Notes under the pieces: generated by a model | Seen by the model: only the letters and a program-made list of their open reading frames with translations | Told to the model about the DNA's origin: nothing | The model's database searches: none | DNA from: a virus | Strand: one strand, 5' to 3' | Length of the DNA stretch: 23,190 nt | Virus record (IMG/VR): IMGVR_UViG_3300032820_000127 | Coordinates: 1 to 23,190 of that record | Shown: positions 7,658 to 15,429 of the stretch, in pieces | Layout of the letters: each line of letters opens with the position of its first letter | Numbering within the stretch: position 1 is the first letter of the stretch | Translations under genes and position numbers: made by a program

Positions 7658-8669
7658 TACTCATTTTGGAGCTAGGAATGAAAATTCAGCTCTAATTAAA
7701 CACACAACTAATTTCTTCGCAGATACATTTTGGCCTTATATAGATAAACATGACATCGAATCCATTATTCACTTGGGTGATTTGGTAGATAAGAGGAAAT
7801 CAATCAACTTTCTAACCTTGAGCAATCTAAGAAAAAGTTTTATAGAACCTATTTTTGAAAGACGTATAGATACTCGTATAATAGTTGGCAATCATGATAT
7901 GTATTATAAAAATACTAATCAGGTCAATTCTGTCAATGAATTATATGGAGAGGCTCCGTTTATCTTTGTGCATGATGTAGTAAACACATTTTTATTTGAT
8001 GATTTGAATATTTGTCTTGTTCCTTGGCTATGCCCAGAAAATGAGGATGAAACCTTCATACATTTGGAGAAAACTGATGCTCAGGTGGTAATGGGTCATT
8101 TAGCATTAAATGGATTTACTATGCATCGAGGAATGGTTTGTGAGCAGGGATATGACACTGAGGATTTTAAAAAATTTGATCAGGTATTTTCTGGACATTT
8201 CCACCATAAAAATGGTAACGGTCATATAGAGTATTTGGGATCGCCTTATCAGCTGATGTGGTCTGATTATGATACTCCGCGAGGATTTCATATTTATGAT
8301 ACAGAAACCAGAGAAATTGAATTCATTGCTAATCCAGTAGATATTTTTGAGAGAATAGTCTATTCAGATGATAAGAATAATTCCTTTGAAAATTTAGAAG
8401 ATAAATTCGTCAAGGTGATTGTAGAGAAGAAGGAAAATCCATATCGCCTAGAGCAGTTTATTGATAGTATTTACAAGGATAATCCATATTCAGTAACGAT
8501 TGTGGACGAATCACTTGATTTTTCTGATACAGAAGATATAGTAGATGAAGCTGAGGATACATTGACTATTTTAGGTAAGTATGTTGACGGCATTGATACT
8601 AATGTGGACAAGGCTAAATTGATGTCTGTACTGAGAGAACTTTATACGGAGTCATTGGAGCTTATATGA
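7635..8669 (+). CDS. 47: Recombination nuclease subunit gp47 (Mre11/SbcD-like)
   Basis: Nuclease subunit of the gp46/gp47 complex, which resects double-strand ends to generate single-stranded DNA for UvsX-driven recombination-dependent replication, and which helps degrade host DNA. Calcineurin-like phosphoesterase motifs are complete: DTHFG (Asp8, His10), HLGDLVDKR (Asp49), VGNHDMY (Asn86, His87), MGHLALNG (His155) and SGHFHHKN (His188, His190). The length of 344 aa matches T4 gp47 (339). It overlaps gene 46 by 4 nt (ATGA), the usual coupled arrangement for this complex. Confidence 0.97.
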   Translation: MKIALITDTHFGARNENSALIKHTTNFFADTFWPYIDKHDIESIIHLGDLVDKRKSINFLTLSNLRKSFIEPIFERRIDTRIIVGNHDMYYKNTNQVNSVNELYGEAPFIFVHDVVNTFLFDDLNICLVPWLCPENEDETFIHLEKTDAQVVMGHLALNGFTMHRGMVCEQGYDTEDFKKFDQVFSGHFHHKNGNGHIEYLGSPYQLMWSDYDTPRGFHIYDTETREIEFIANPVDIFERIVYSDDKNNSFENLEDKFVKVIVEKKENPYRLEQFIDSIYKDNPYSVTIVDESLDFSDTEDIVDEAEDTLTILGKYVDGIDTNVDKAKLMSVLRELYTESLELI

Positions 8670-10375
8670 TATATTTTGAGAATTTAGGATGGAAAAATTT
8701 CTTATCAACAGGTAGGGAATGGACTAATCTGGATTTAAGTCAGAATCCAGCAACATTGATTATAGGGGAAAATGGTTCAGGAAAGTCCACCATGTTAGAT
8801 GCACTTACTTTTGCTTTGTATGGTAGACCTTTCCGAAAAATCAACAAGCCTCAGTTAGTCAATTCTGTTAATAAGAGAGATTGTGTGGTTCAAGTAGAAT
8901 TTAGAGTTGGGGGTACTCTTTATACTGTTCGTCGGGGTATGAATCCGTCATTGTTTGAGATTTATGTACGTGGTAAATTATTAGATCAAGATGCTAAGAT
9001 GAGGGATTATCAGGAGCGATTGGAGAAGAATATTCTCAAAATCAACTATAAATCTTTTACTCAGATTATTGTATTGGGGTCTAGTACATTCTTACCTTTT
9101 ATGAAGTTGAATCCTGCTCATCGTAGAGAAGTGATTGAAGATTTGTTAGAGATTGAAGTATTTTCTTTGATGAATAATCTGCTTCGGGTAAGAATGGCTG
9201 AGAATCAATCGCTACTTTCTGAAAATAATATAGCTTCTACACTGGTGCAGGAAAAAATTTCCCTGCAGGAAAAATATATTCGTGAGGTAGAAGAAATCAA
9301 AAATGACAAGATTGTAGAAACGGAAAAAAGTTTAGAGGAAAATCGTAAGAAGTTAGTTGCTAATGAGTCTAGGGTAAAGGATTTGTTAGAGGATCAGGAT
9401 ATGTTACAGACTTTCTTGGAAGAAAGAGCTCAGATGATTACTGATTACAATATGTTTCAGGGCCTTAAAACCAAGATTGACGATAGAGTTCGCAAGATAA
9501 AAGATGAAGTTTCGTCATATAGGGATATGGGTATCTGTGGAGTATGTAAGCAAGAAGTGAGTGATGATCATAAACATGAAATTATAAATGAGAAATCTGC
9601 AGAAATATTAGAATGTGAGGAAGGTGTTATTCAGCTAGATGATACTTTATCAGCTATCAAAGAGTCGATAGAGGAATTTGACAAGTATAAGGAATTGTCT
9701 GACGCTGTAGATGAGGAAGTAAAAAAGTTGGATAATGAATCAGATTCCGTTAGAAAGTATATTGATATGCTGATTCGTGATATTGAATATTTGGGTAAGG
9801 TTCGGAATAGAGCGGGTCAGGATCAGGAGAAGCTTCAAGGGTATCGGGGCCAATTGATGGCCCGTGATAGTGAATTGTTTGAATTGAGGGATTCTAAACA
9901 GTACTTGAACGTTGCTTCTGATATGTTGAAGGATACTGGAATCAAGACTTTGATTGTAAAGCAGTATTTACCTATTATGAACAAGCTAATCAATAAGTAT
10001 CTGACAGATATGGATTCCTATTTTGATTTTCACTTAGATGAGAGTTTTAATGAGGTGATTAGAGCTAATTTTAGAGATACCTTTACCTATGATTCATTCA
10101 GTGAAGGTGAGAAAATGAGGATAGATTTAGCTTTATTATTCACCTGGCGTGCTATCGCGAAGATGAAAAATAGTGCTAATACTAACCTGTTGATCTTGGA
10201 TGAGGTTTTTGACAGCTCTCTGGATACTAATGGAACAGAGGAATTTTTGAAGATTCTGCAAGGTATGGGATCTAGTAATGTGTTTATCATATCTCATAAA
10301 GGTGATACCTTGAACGAGAAGTTTGATGATGTAATAAAATTTGAAAAAGTGAAGAATTTTAGCAAGGTGGTGTGA
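8666..10375 (+). CDS. 46: Recombination ATPase subunit gp46 (Rad50/SbcC-like)
   Basis: SMC-like ATPase subunit partnering gp47. The Walker A GENGSGKST (34-42) is at the N-terminus. A long coiled-coil region contains the zinc-hook CGVC (Cys291, Cys294). The ABC signature FSEGEKMR lies at about 477-484 and the Walker B LLILDEVFD at about 508-516, both in the C-terminal lobe. It is 569 aa against 560 in T4, with the short coiled coil typical of phage Rad50 homologues. All catalytic elements are present. The HNH endonuclease gene follows 2 nt after its stop. Confidence 0.97.
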   Translation: MIYFENLGWKNFLSTGREWTNLDLSQNPATLIIGENGSGKSTMLDALTFALYGRPFRKINKPQLVNSVNKRDCVVQVEFRVGGTLYTVRRGMNPSLFEIYVRGKLLDQDAKMRDYQERLEKNILKINYKSFTQIIVLGSSTFLPFMKLNPAHRREVIEDLLEIEVFSLMNNLLRVRMAENQSLLSENNIASTLVQEKISLQEKYIREVEEIKNDKIVETEKSLEENRKKLVANESRVKDLLEDQDMLQTFLEERAQMITDYNMFQGLKTKIDDRVRKIKDEVSSYRDMGICGVCKQEVSDDHKHEIINEKSAEILECEEGVIQLDDTLSAIKESIEEFDKYKELSDAVDEEVKKLDNESDSVRKYIDMLIRDIEYLGKVRNRAGQDQEKLQGYRGQLMARDSELFELRDSKQYLNVASDMLKDTGIKTLIVKQYLPIMNKLINKYLTDMDSYFDFHLDESFNEVIRANFRDTFTYDSFSEGEKMRIDLALLFTWRAIAKMKNSANTNLLILDEVFDSSLDTNGTEEFLKILQGMGSSNVFIISHKGDTLNEKFDDVIKFEKVKNFSKVV

Positions 10376-10377
10376 TA

Positions 10378-10776
10378 ATGAATAAAACGATGAGGGCACA
10401 GGAGAGTAGAGAATTTTTACAAGAAAAATTAGATTTTATAGATACAATTATGTCTAGGCCGTATAGTCGGATGGATGCGAAGCAATGGAGAGGAATATTT
10501 CATACTTTTATTGATAGAAGAAATTCTTTAAAATCATCTGAACAAAAAGTATTGGGTCATCATAGATGGAGATGGAAACAGAGGTATGATAACTCTCATA
10601 TTTGGAAGGGTGTTAGAGAAAACTTTCTTTTATCTGTGGATAATGTTTGTTATAAATGTGATGGTGTTGCTATACAGGTACATCATCTATCATATGATAG
10701 AGTTGGTGGAAAAGAAATTCCAGAAGATTTAATGGCAGTATGTATACCATGTCATGGTAGAGAACATGGATATTAA
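10378..10776 (+). CDS. HNH endonuclease, free-standing
   Basis: A small nuclease of 132 aa with a zinc-stabilised HNH domain at its C-terminus: CYKC (Cys91, Cys94), VHHLSYDR (His102, His103), then CIPCH (Cys122, Cys125, His126). The N-terminal half is helical and basic (HHRWRWKQRYD) and may bind DNA. ATG 10378 is chosen over the GTG at 10372, because AAGGTGG (10364-10370) is then well spaced. T4-like phages carry many free-standing HNH homing endonucleases between core genes. This one sits exactly at the left edge of the accessory insertion between genes 46 and 45, so it may be a homing endonuclease that helped this junction vary. A general phage HNH nuclease is the alternative. Confidence 0.88.
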   Translation: MNKTMRAQESREFLQEKLDFIDTIMSRPYSRMDAKQWRGIFHTFIDRRNSLKSSEQKVLGHHRWRWKQRYDNSHIWKGVRENFLLSVDNVCYKCDGVAIQVHHLSYDRVGGKEIPEDLMAVCIPCHGREHGY

Positions 10777-10797
10777 TTTAAAAAAGTGAAATTAACC

Positions 10798-10827
10798 TTG
10801 ACTTTGCCTAGGTATAAATGGTATAAT
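10798..10827 (+). promoter_or_regulatory. Sigma70-like promoter P1 of the modification cassette
   Basis: TTGACT (10798-10803), 18-bp spacer, TATAAT (10822-10827), with an extended -10 TG at 10819-10820. This is a near-consensus host-type early promoter in the 255-nt gap after the HNH gene. It gives a leader of about 200 nt before the 216-aa gene. Architecture and surrounding bases closely match promoter P2 before gene 45 (shared ATGGTATAATATAGT). Confidence 0.85.
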
Positions 10828-10863
10828 ATAGTATTATCAACAATTGAGAGAAAGGATTGAGTT

Positions 10864-10944
10864 ATGAAGCGAACAAGGATTAGAGAAATTTTTTCTTTAA
10901 AAGACCTAAACCTTTTGGCGTGGGAAACGTCTAATATAGTATAA
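10864..10944 (+). CDS. Possible 26-aa leader peptide
   Basis: Short open frame in the leader of the cassette: ATG with an AAAGGA site 7 nt before it, 26 codons and TAA. The start MKRTRIREIF loosely resembles the gp45 start MKITRQTIDIL, and the promoter-to-ATG layout is also like that of gene 45. Its second half reads through copy 2 of the 33-nt element, so translation would remodel that element if it works as RNA. It could be a regulatory leader peptide, a relic of a duplicated gene 45 start, or chance. There is no independent evidence that it is made. Confidence 0.35.
   Translation: MKRTRIREIFSLKDLNLLAWETSNIV
10902..10934 (+). repeat. 33-nt leader element, copy 2 (cassette leader)
   Basis: AGACCTAAACCTTTT, spacer GGCGTGGGAAA, CGTCTAA. 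It lies about 70 nt downstream of the P1 start and 97 nt before the 216-aa gene. GGCGU can pair with ACGUC (5 bp, loop GGGAA), competing with the outer AGAC/GUCU pairing. TAATAT at 10932 lies 17 bp after AACCTT, so a promoter reading is also possible. After it, GATCA (10974-10978) and TGATC (10990-10994) form a weak further inverted repeat. Confidence 0.8.
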
Positions 10945-11031
10945 GAAGGACATTTGAACTTTTCTATAAACCAGATCAGGTTTTACACTTGATCGTAATA
11001 GTTACAAAAAATACTTTAAGAGGTATTCACG

Positions 11032-11682
11032 TTGACATTTCAAATTGAAGAATGTTCGATAACAGAATTAAGTTTAGATAATTTTATTTCAGATCCGTTG
11101 AACCGTGTTCCAACACCTATACCAGAGGTATGTTTTAAAAAATATGGTGCTGAACAGATTAGAATTGAGGGTAATGGTGGAATAAAATTTAACAGCTCTA
11201 TAGCGTCTCAATCGAATGATAAGGGTTTGGTGGACACGTCACCAAATAAACCGCCGGTATTAGTTTATACTGTGAAACATAATGGTAAGGCATATGTTAT
11301 AATCGGTAACGATGAAGATATTCCTGATATGTTTCCTTCTATGATACGGTATGAAGCTAAAAAGGAGCTTGTGAGGTTAGCAGGTGGCCCTGATACGGAG
11401 ATCTGGTATCACCCGTATAAATCAAGTGGAAAATATGAAAAGGTTAATTCTGTTTCGTTAGATATAATCGACAGGGTTAATGTTAGCAGACCAGCACAGG
11501 AGCCATGGGGATGTGAATGGATACATCCAATAGATGATGGTTCTTCTGTTGTCCGTGTTAAAGAAACCACTATATGGAGTAGTAATGGTAAGCCTCGCAA
11601 AAACGAAACTTTAGTTTTTGTATCTCCGAAGAAAGTTATCAAGTTTGTTGGTGGTAAGGTAATAGGTTTTAGAGTCGCTTAG
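11032..11682 (+). CDS. Unknown 216-aa protein, first gene of the cassette
   Basis: I do not recognise this protein. It is mixed alpha/beta with no membrane segment, Cys cluster or obvious catalytic motif. The second half has beta-like segments (VRVKETTIWSS, ETLVFVSPKKVIKFVGGKVIGFRV) and a Trp-rich patch (EPWGCEWIHP). No ATG fits. The TTG at 11032 is preceded by AAGAGGT (11018-11024) at good spacing, and an in-frame TAA lies just upstream at 11017-11019, so TTG is the start. It ends 15 nt before the methyltransferase gene and shares its promoter, so a role in DNA modification (specificity, recruitment or protection) is possible but is inferred from position only. Confidence 0.75.
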   Translation: MTFQIEECSITELSLDNFISDPLNRVPTPIPEVCFKKYGAEQIRIEGNGGIKFNSSIASQSNDKGLVDTSPNKPPVLVYTVKHNGKAYVIIGNDEDIPDMFPSMIRYEAKKELVRLAGGPDTEIWYHPYKSSGKYEKVNSVSLDIIDRVNVSRPAQEPWGCEWIHPIDDGSSVVRVKETTIWSSNGKPRKNETLVFVSPKKVIKFVGGKVIGFRVA

Positions 11683-11697
11683 TCTGATAGATCACAT

Positions 11698-12795
11698 ATG
11701 TATAATAACTATACGTTAGCAGACGTGAAAGAATCTGCTGAAAGGAAACTTTTCACAGTATTTTCAACCTTCGCAGGTGGTGGTGGAAGCTCCACCGGCT
11801 ATAAATTAGCCGGTGGAGATGTCCGCGGAGTATTGGAATTTCAAAAAGTCGGTATTAGAACCTATCTACAGAATTATCCCAAAACCAAATTTTTCTGTAA
11901 GGATATTCGTAATGTAACAGGTCAACAAGTATTGGATCGGTTGAGAATGCAACCAGAAGAATTGGATATTTTTGATGGTTCACCACCGTGCCCTCCCTTT
12001 TCGATGTCTGGCTCTAAACGTAAGGGCTGGAATAAAACCAAAACTGTATACGGAAAGAAGCAGACTAACATAGAAGATTTGTCATTTGATATGGCTAGAT
12101 TGGTTGGAGTAGTTCGCCCTAAAATAGTTATATATGAAAATGTCAAAGGGTTGACTATGGAATATGCTGCAGATCATTTTAAGAAAATTGTTAATGCATT
12201 TGAGGAACATGGTTATCAAAGTGTAAATCAAGTCTTGAATGCTAATAATTATGGAGTTCCACAAGGTAGGGAACGGGTATTCATGATCGGGGTTAGGGAT
12301 GATATATTACCTCATGGATTAGCATTAAGTTGGGCTTTTCCTACTCCTACAGAGAGTAGACCTACTATGAGAGATGCTATTGGTGATATGATGGAAGATG
12401 ATGAAAATTTAAAAGAACACGAAGAAATAATGGAGGCGATGAAGAAACAGAAAAGATGGGAGTACTTTAAAACAATGCCGTTAGATGTTAAAAAATACGT
12501 TTCCTATGGAGACTATAATCCAAAAGGTTCTGGTTTTCAAGCACGTAGGGTGCCTTGGGATAAACCATCACATACATTAACCGAAAGAGGTTTACAGTTA
12601 GGTACTTGTGCACATTTACATCCTGGCGAACATCGTGGTTTTACTCCGTTGGAAGCTAGGAGAATAATGTCATTACCATCTGATTATCATTTGGATGGTA
12701 ATATAAACGAAAGATTAGCTAGAATTGGATTAATGGTAGCTCCATTACAGATGAAAGCTTTAGCAGAAAATGTTTATAGGGAGTATTTGAGTTAA
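11698..12795 (+). CDS. C5-cytosine DNA methyltransferase
   Basis: Transfers a methyl group from S-adenosylmethionine to C5 of cytosine in DNA. Family motifs appear in order: I, STFAGGGGSSTGYKLAGG (23-40, AdoMet site); IV, DGSPPCPPFS (93-102, catalytic Cys98); VI, YENVKGL (Glu147); VIII, NNYGVPQGRERVFMIG (QxRxR-like, 189-193). A target-recognition region follows (about 200-300), then GFTPLEARRIMSLP and a C-terminal motif X region IGLMVAPLQMKALAENV. At 365 aa it is full length with all catalytic residues. No good ribosome site is visible before the ATG, 15 nt after the previous stop. No restriction endonuclease gene is adjacent. The next gene overlaps its stop and encodes a TET-like dioxygenase, so its product is probably an intermediate, not the final mark. 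The target sequence cannot be read from the protein. Confidence 0.95.
   Translation: MYNNYTLADVKESAERKLFTVFSTFAGGGGSSTGYKLAGGDVRGVLEFQKVGIRTYLQNYPKTKFFCKDIRNVTGQQVLDRLRMQPEELDIFDGSPPCPPFSMSGSKRKGWNKTKTVYGKKQTNIEDLSFDMARLVGVVRPKIVIYENVKGLTMEYAADHFKKIVNAFEEHGYQSVNQVLNANNYGVPQGRERVFMIGVRDDILPHGLALSWAFPTPTESRPTMRDAIGDMMEDDENLKEHEEIMEAMKKQKRWEYFKTMPLDVKKYVSYGDYNPKGSGFQARRVPWDKPSHTLTERGLQLGTCAHLHPGEHRGFTPLEARRIMSLPSDYHLDGNINERLARIGLMVAPLQMKALAENVYREYLS
11790..11818 (+). repeat. 12-bp inverted repeat inside methyltransferase motif I
   Basis: Arms CTCCACCGGCTA (11790-11801) and TAGCCGGTGGAG (11807-11818) are perfectly complementary around a 5-nt loop TAAAT. An alternative hairpin, GGTGGA/TCCACC (11782-11787 with 11791-11796), would compete with the left arm. 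It is GC-rich within an AT-rich gene. It encodes part of the conserved AdoMet motif but uses synonymous choices that make the arms match. Confidence 0.75.
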
Positions 12796-13775
12796 TGCGT
12801 GAAGAGAAATTTCCAGAATTGATGTCGTTTGAGAAATCAAAAGAATTACTTGGTGAATGGCCAGATCCTAGTCATATAAAACACTGGATAGAATCTGACG
12901 AAGATGTCGTAATCTATAAAGATGTAGGAAGTTTGTTTGATAATCCTATTTTAGGTGGTCTTAAAAAGAGAGTATATCAAGATCAGAGTGGTGGTAAGTA
13001 TGATGAAATAAAGGATTGCCTTCTCAGTATTGATGAAACGACTACCATGAGGGCTAATTGTGCCGGCCCTATTGATACAGAAGAATTGGACAAACAAGGT
13101 ATTAAATATGAATTACGAACCAAAAATTCATATAAGACATTAGATTCCAAGGGTAAAATTAGTATGATTGCTCACGGAAATCCTATTCATTCTGTGATGA
13201 TGGGTTATAAACGTGGTCGATTTACAGGTAAGATTGATAAATCTGGTTGGAGTAAACATAATCCAGAGAAAAATGAAATATTAAGTCAGATTCCACAGAT
13301 TAATGATATAGGGTATAGAGAATTGGCACCTACCTATTACGAAGCACAAAAAAACTTTGCTGAAACTTCTGTAGAAGAAGAATATCGTATTGCGGGTGGA
13401 ATTTACACCACATTATCGGCAAATAAATACAATCAAGGTGGCTCACCGGCGATGTCTTATCATATAGATTCAGGTGATCTACCAGAAGGGTTGACCACTA
13501 TTGCAAATTTTCATGATGGTGATGTAAAAACATATTTTGTGTTACCTAGATTTGGAGTAGCTATAGCTCGTGGTGATGGTGATGTATTCATTGGAGATAG
13601 TGGAGAAGTTCATGGAATTATTGAAGTTGAAGGATCTGGAACTTCTATGAATTGTGTATGTTATTGTGACACAAGATTGGCTACTTTGGGTAATAGGGGG
13701 AAACCTGAAAAATTAATTGGTAAACAGGCTAGAGAAGATGAAAAATCTGGTAGTCTGGAAGGACTTTGGGTATAA
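12795..13775 (+). CDS. TET/JBP-like 2-oxoglutarate/Fe(II) dioxygenase (predicted 5mC hydroxylase)
   Basis: Predicted to oxidise 5-methylcytosine in DNA to 5-hydroxymethylcytosine using Fe(II), O2 and 2-oxoglutarate. The C-terminal half carries the double-stranded beta-helix pattern of the TET/JBP family: a conserved Asn (SANKYNQGG, Asn209), the iron ligands HID (His223, Asp225), a FxxG...LP strand pair (ANFHDGDVKTYFVLPRFG), GDGDVFIGD, and the distal ligand His273 in EVHGI. Arg294 (DTRLA) is the candidate 2-oxoglutarate salt-bridge residue. The N-terminal ~190 residues are not recognised and may bind DNA. Its ATG overlaps the methyltransferase stop (TAATG), indicating coupled translation. Phage TET proteins working with a neighbouring C5 methyltransferase are established in the literature, and this pair fits that. 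Another DNA or protein 2-OG oxygenase is the alternative. Confidence 0.78.
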   Translation: MREEKFPELMSFEKSKELLGEWPDPSHIKHWIESDEDVVIYKDVGSLFDNPILGGLKKRVYQDQSGGKYDEIKDCLLSIDETTTMRANCAGPIDTEELDKQGIKYELRTKNSYKTLDSKGKISMIAHGNPIHSVMMGYKRGRFTGKIDKSGWSKHNPEKNEILSQIPQINDIGYRELAPTYYEAQKNFAETSVEEEYRIAGGIYTTLSANKYNQGGSPAMSYHIDSGDLPEGLTTIANFHDGDVKTYFVLPRFGVAIARGDGDVFIGDSGEVHGIIEVEGSGTSMNCVCYCDTRLATLGNRGKPEKLIGKQAREDEKSGSLEGLWV

Positions 13776-14986
13776 TGGTTAATTTGAAGAATATTTACGC
13801 TATGGAAAATCTGCGTATTTGTTTTGATTTAGACAATACGTTGGTTACGTTTCCAAAAGTAGATGGTGATTATAGTACAGTAGAACCGATACAGGATAAT
13901 ATAGACGCTGTTAAATTTTTGTATAATATGGGTCATTATATAATCATTTATACAGCTCGTAGAATGAGAACTCATGATGGTGATGTAGAAAAGGTTATAG
14001 CAGATATTGGAGAAATAACTGAAGCAAAAATAAAGGAATTTGGAATTCCTTATCATGAATTGATTTATGGTAAACCGTATGCACACTATTATATTGATGA
14101 TTTATCTTTAAATCCTTATGAAATTGATATTAGTGCTGAATTGGGGTTGGATGTAGTTCAGCCTAGAAAATTCAATAATATAGTATATGAGAATGGTAAG
14201 GTCATAAAATCTGCTATTGGAGATTCTGCTAGAAAATCGTTGGAAGGTGAAAAGTATTGGTACGAAACCATACCAGAAGGACTGGAAGATTTATTTCCTA
14301 ATTTTTTATCATCTGAAAATGGTACGATAGAAATAGAGAAAATAAAAGGCACAACATTTACTCATTTGTTGTTGGACGATGTTTTAACTGATAATCATTT
14401 TTTTATTTTATTGGAAGCTATCGAAAGAATACATGGTACTAGGGATAATGATATATATCAGGGAGGCCCTAGTATATATCATAATTACAATAAGAAAGTA
14501 ATAGATAGATTTATGGGGTATGATTATTCTAGGTTTAGGGATAGTACAGATGTATGTAGAAAAATAATCAATAAAGTTAAGGAATATGAATCAGCTGATT
14601 TAGGTCTTAGAGCAATAATACATGGTGATCCAGTTTTTAGTAATGTTCTATTAACATCTAATACAACTATTAAGCTTATAGATATGAGAGGTGAAATTGG
14701 TGGTCGTTTAACAAAAGTAGGTGATATATTTTATGATTATGCTAAAATTTATCAATCATTGGTTGGATATGATCGTATTTTGGTACAGAATCAAGCACCT
14801 CGTTTAGTTGATCAATCTCTATTGAAAAATGTGTTTGAGGAAATTTTTATATCAAAATTTGGAATTGATATGTTAGAGTATTTGAAATACTTGACAGCTA
14901 GTTTGTTTTTCTCGCTGATACCGTTACACGATAATGATAAATGTGAGAAATTTTATAACTGTATATTTGATTTGATAGGTGAATAA
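13775..14986 (+). CDS. HAD phosphatase fused to APH-like kinase
   Basis: A two-domain protein of 403 aa. Residues about 12-125 are a HAD phosphatase close to those in capsule gene clusters: CFDLDNTLVTFP (Asp18, Asp20), DYSTVEPIQ, IIIYTARRMRTH (Thr60), GKPYAHYYIDDL (Lys100, Asp108, Asp109). Residues about 135-400 look like an aminoglycoside/choline-kinase-type phosphotransferase: IHGDPVFSNVLL (catalytic-loop Asp285, Asn290) and LIDMRG (metal-binding Asp303). The N-lobe ATP-binding Lys is not obvious to me. ATG 13775 overlaps the dioxygenase stop (TAATG); a TTG at 13766 also exists. The next gene is a TagD-like cytidylyltransferase, so I infer it prepares a phosphorylated small molecule for activation. 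Direct phosphorylation of the hydroxymethyl group on DNA by the kinase domain is the alternative. Confidence 0.82.
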   Translation: MVNLKNIYAMENLRICFDLDNTLVTFPKVDGDYSTVEPIQDNIDAVKFLYNMGHYIIIYTARRMRTHDGDVEKVIADIGEITEAKIKEFGIPYHELIYGKPYAHYYIDDLSLNPYEIDISAELGLDVVQPRKFNNIVYENGKVIKSAIGDSARKSLEGEKYWYETIPEGLEDLFPNFLSSENGTIEIEKIKGTTFTHLLLDDVLTDNHFFILLEAIERIHGTRDNDIYQGGPSIYHNYNKKVIDRFMGYDYSRFRDSTDVCRKIINKVKEYESADLGLRAIIHGDPVFSNVLLTSNTTIKLIDMRGEIGGRLTKVGDIFYDYAKIYQSLVGYDRILVQNQAPRLVDQSLLKNVFEEIFISKFGIDMLEYLKYLTASLFFSLIPLHDNDKCEKFYNCIFDLIGE

Positions 14987-15429
14987 TGTCTTTTAAACAT
15001 TTAGGGTCGATGGAAGAGGCCAGGCGTCAGGATAGTGTAATAGGATTTACCTGTTCTACGTTTGATTTACTTCATGCAGGACATATTTCTATGTTGGCTG
15101 AGGCTAGTTCAGTTTGTGATTATTTGGTAGTGGGTCTATTATCAGATCCCACTATCTCTCGCGGAGAGAAAAAGAATAAACCAGTTCAGTCTATGTTTGA
15201 AAGATGGTGCCAATTACAAGCTACTTCTTATGTAGATTTAATTATTCCGTTTGAAACAGAACAGGAAATTATAGAGATAGTTAAGATAATTCAGCCTGAT
15301 ATTAGAATAGTGGGCGAGGATTATAAGGATAAAGAATTTACAGGTGATTATCTTTGTGATATACATTATAATCGCCGGCGACATGGATTTTCTAGTACTG
15401 AATTGATAGGAAGGATAAAGAATGGCTAA
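14986..15429 (+). CDS. TagD-like cytidylyltransferase
   Basis: A nucleotidyltransferase of 147 aa in the glycerol-3-phosphate/ethanolamine-phosphate cytidylyltransferase family, which makes CDP-alcohols from CTP and a phosphorylated alcohol. It shows TFDLLHAGHISML (HxGH motif, His30 and His33), RWCQLQATSYVDLIIPF (the substrate-side region), RIVGEDY and HGFSSTELI (134-141, in place of the usual RTxGISTT nucleotide motif). The size fits TagD (about 130 aa). ATG 14986 overlaps the previous stop (TAATG). Next to a kinase/phosphatase fusion and a transferase, it probably forms the activated donor of the cassette. Whether the nucleotide is CTP and the substrate glycerol phosphate or another phosphate ester cannot be decided from the motifs. 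Confidence 0.88.
   Translation: MSFKHLGSMEEARRQDSVIGFTCSTFDLLHAGHISMLAEASSVCDYLVVGLLSDPTISRGEKKNKPVQSMFERWCQLQATSYVDLIIPFETEQEIIEIVKIIQPDIRIVGEDYKDKEFTGDYLCDIHYNRRRHGFSSTELIGRIKNG

Noticed and set aside
11032-11037. TTGACA as a -35 box
   Set aside because: No suitable -10 follows at 16-19 bp, and the TTG is the start codon of the 216-aa gene behind AAGAGGT.
11698-12795. Restriction-modification system
   Set aside because: No restriction endonuclease gene is adjacent; the HNH gene is separated by a promoter and another gene, and the methyltransferase is coupled to a dioxygenase instead.
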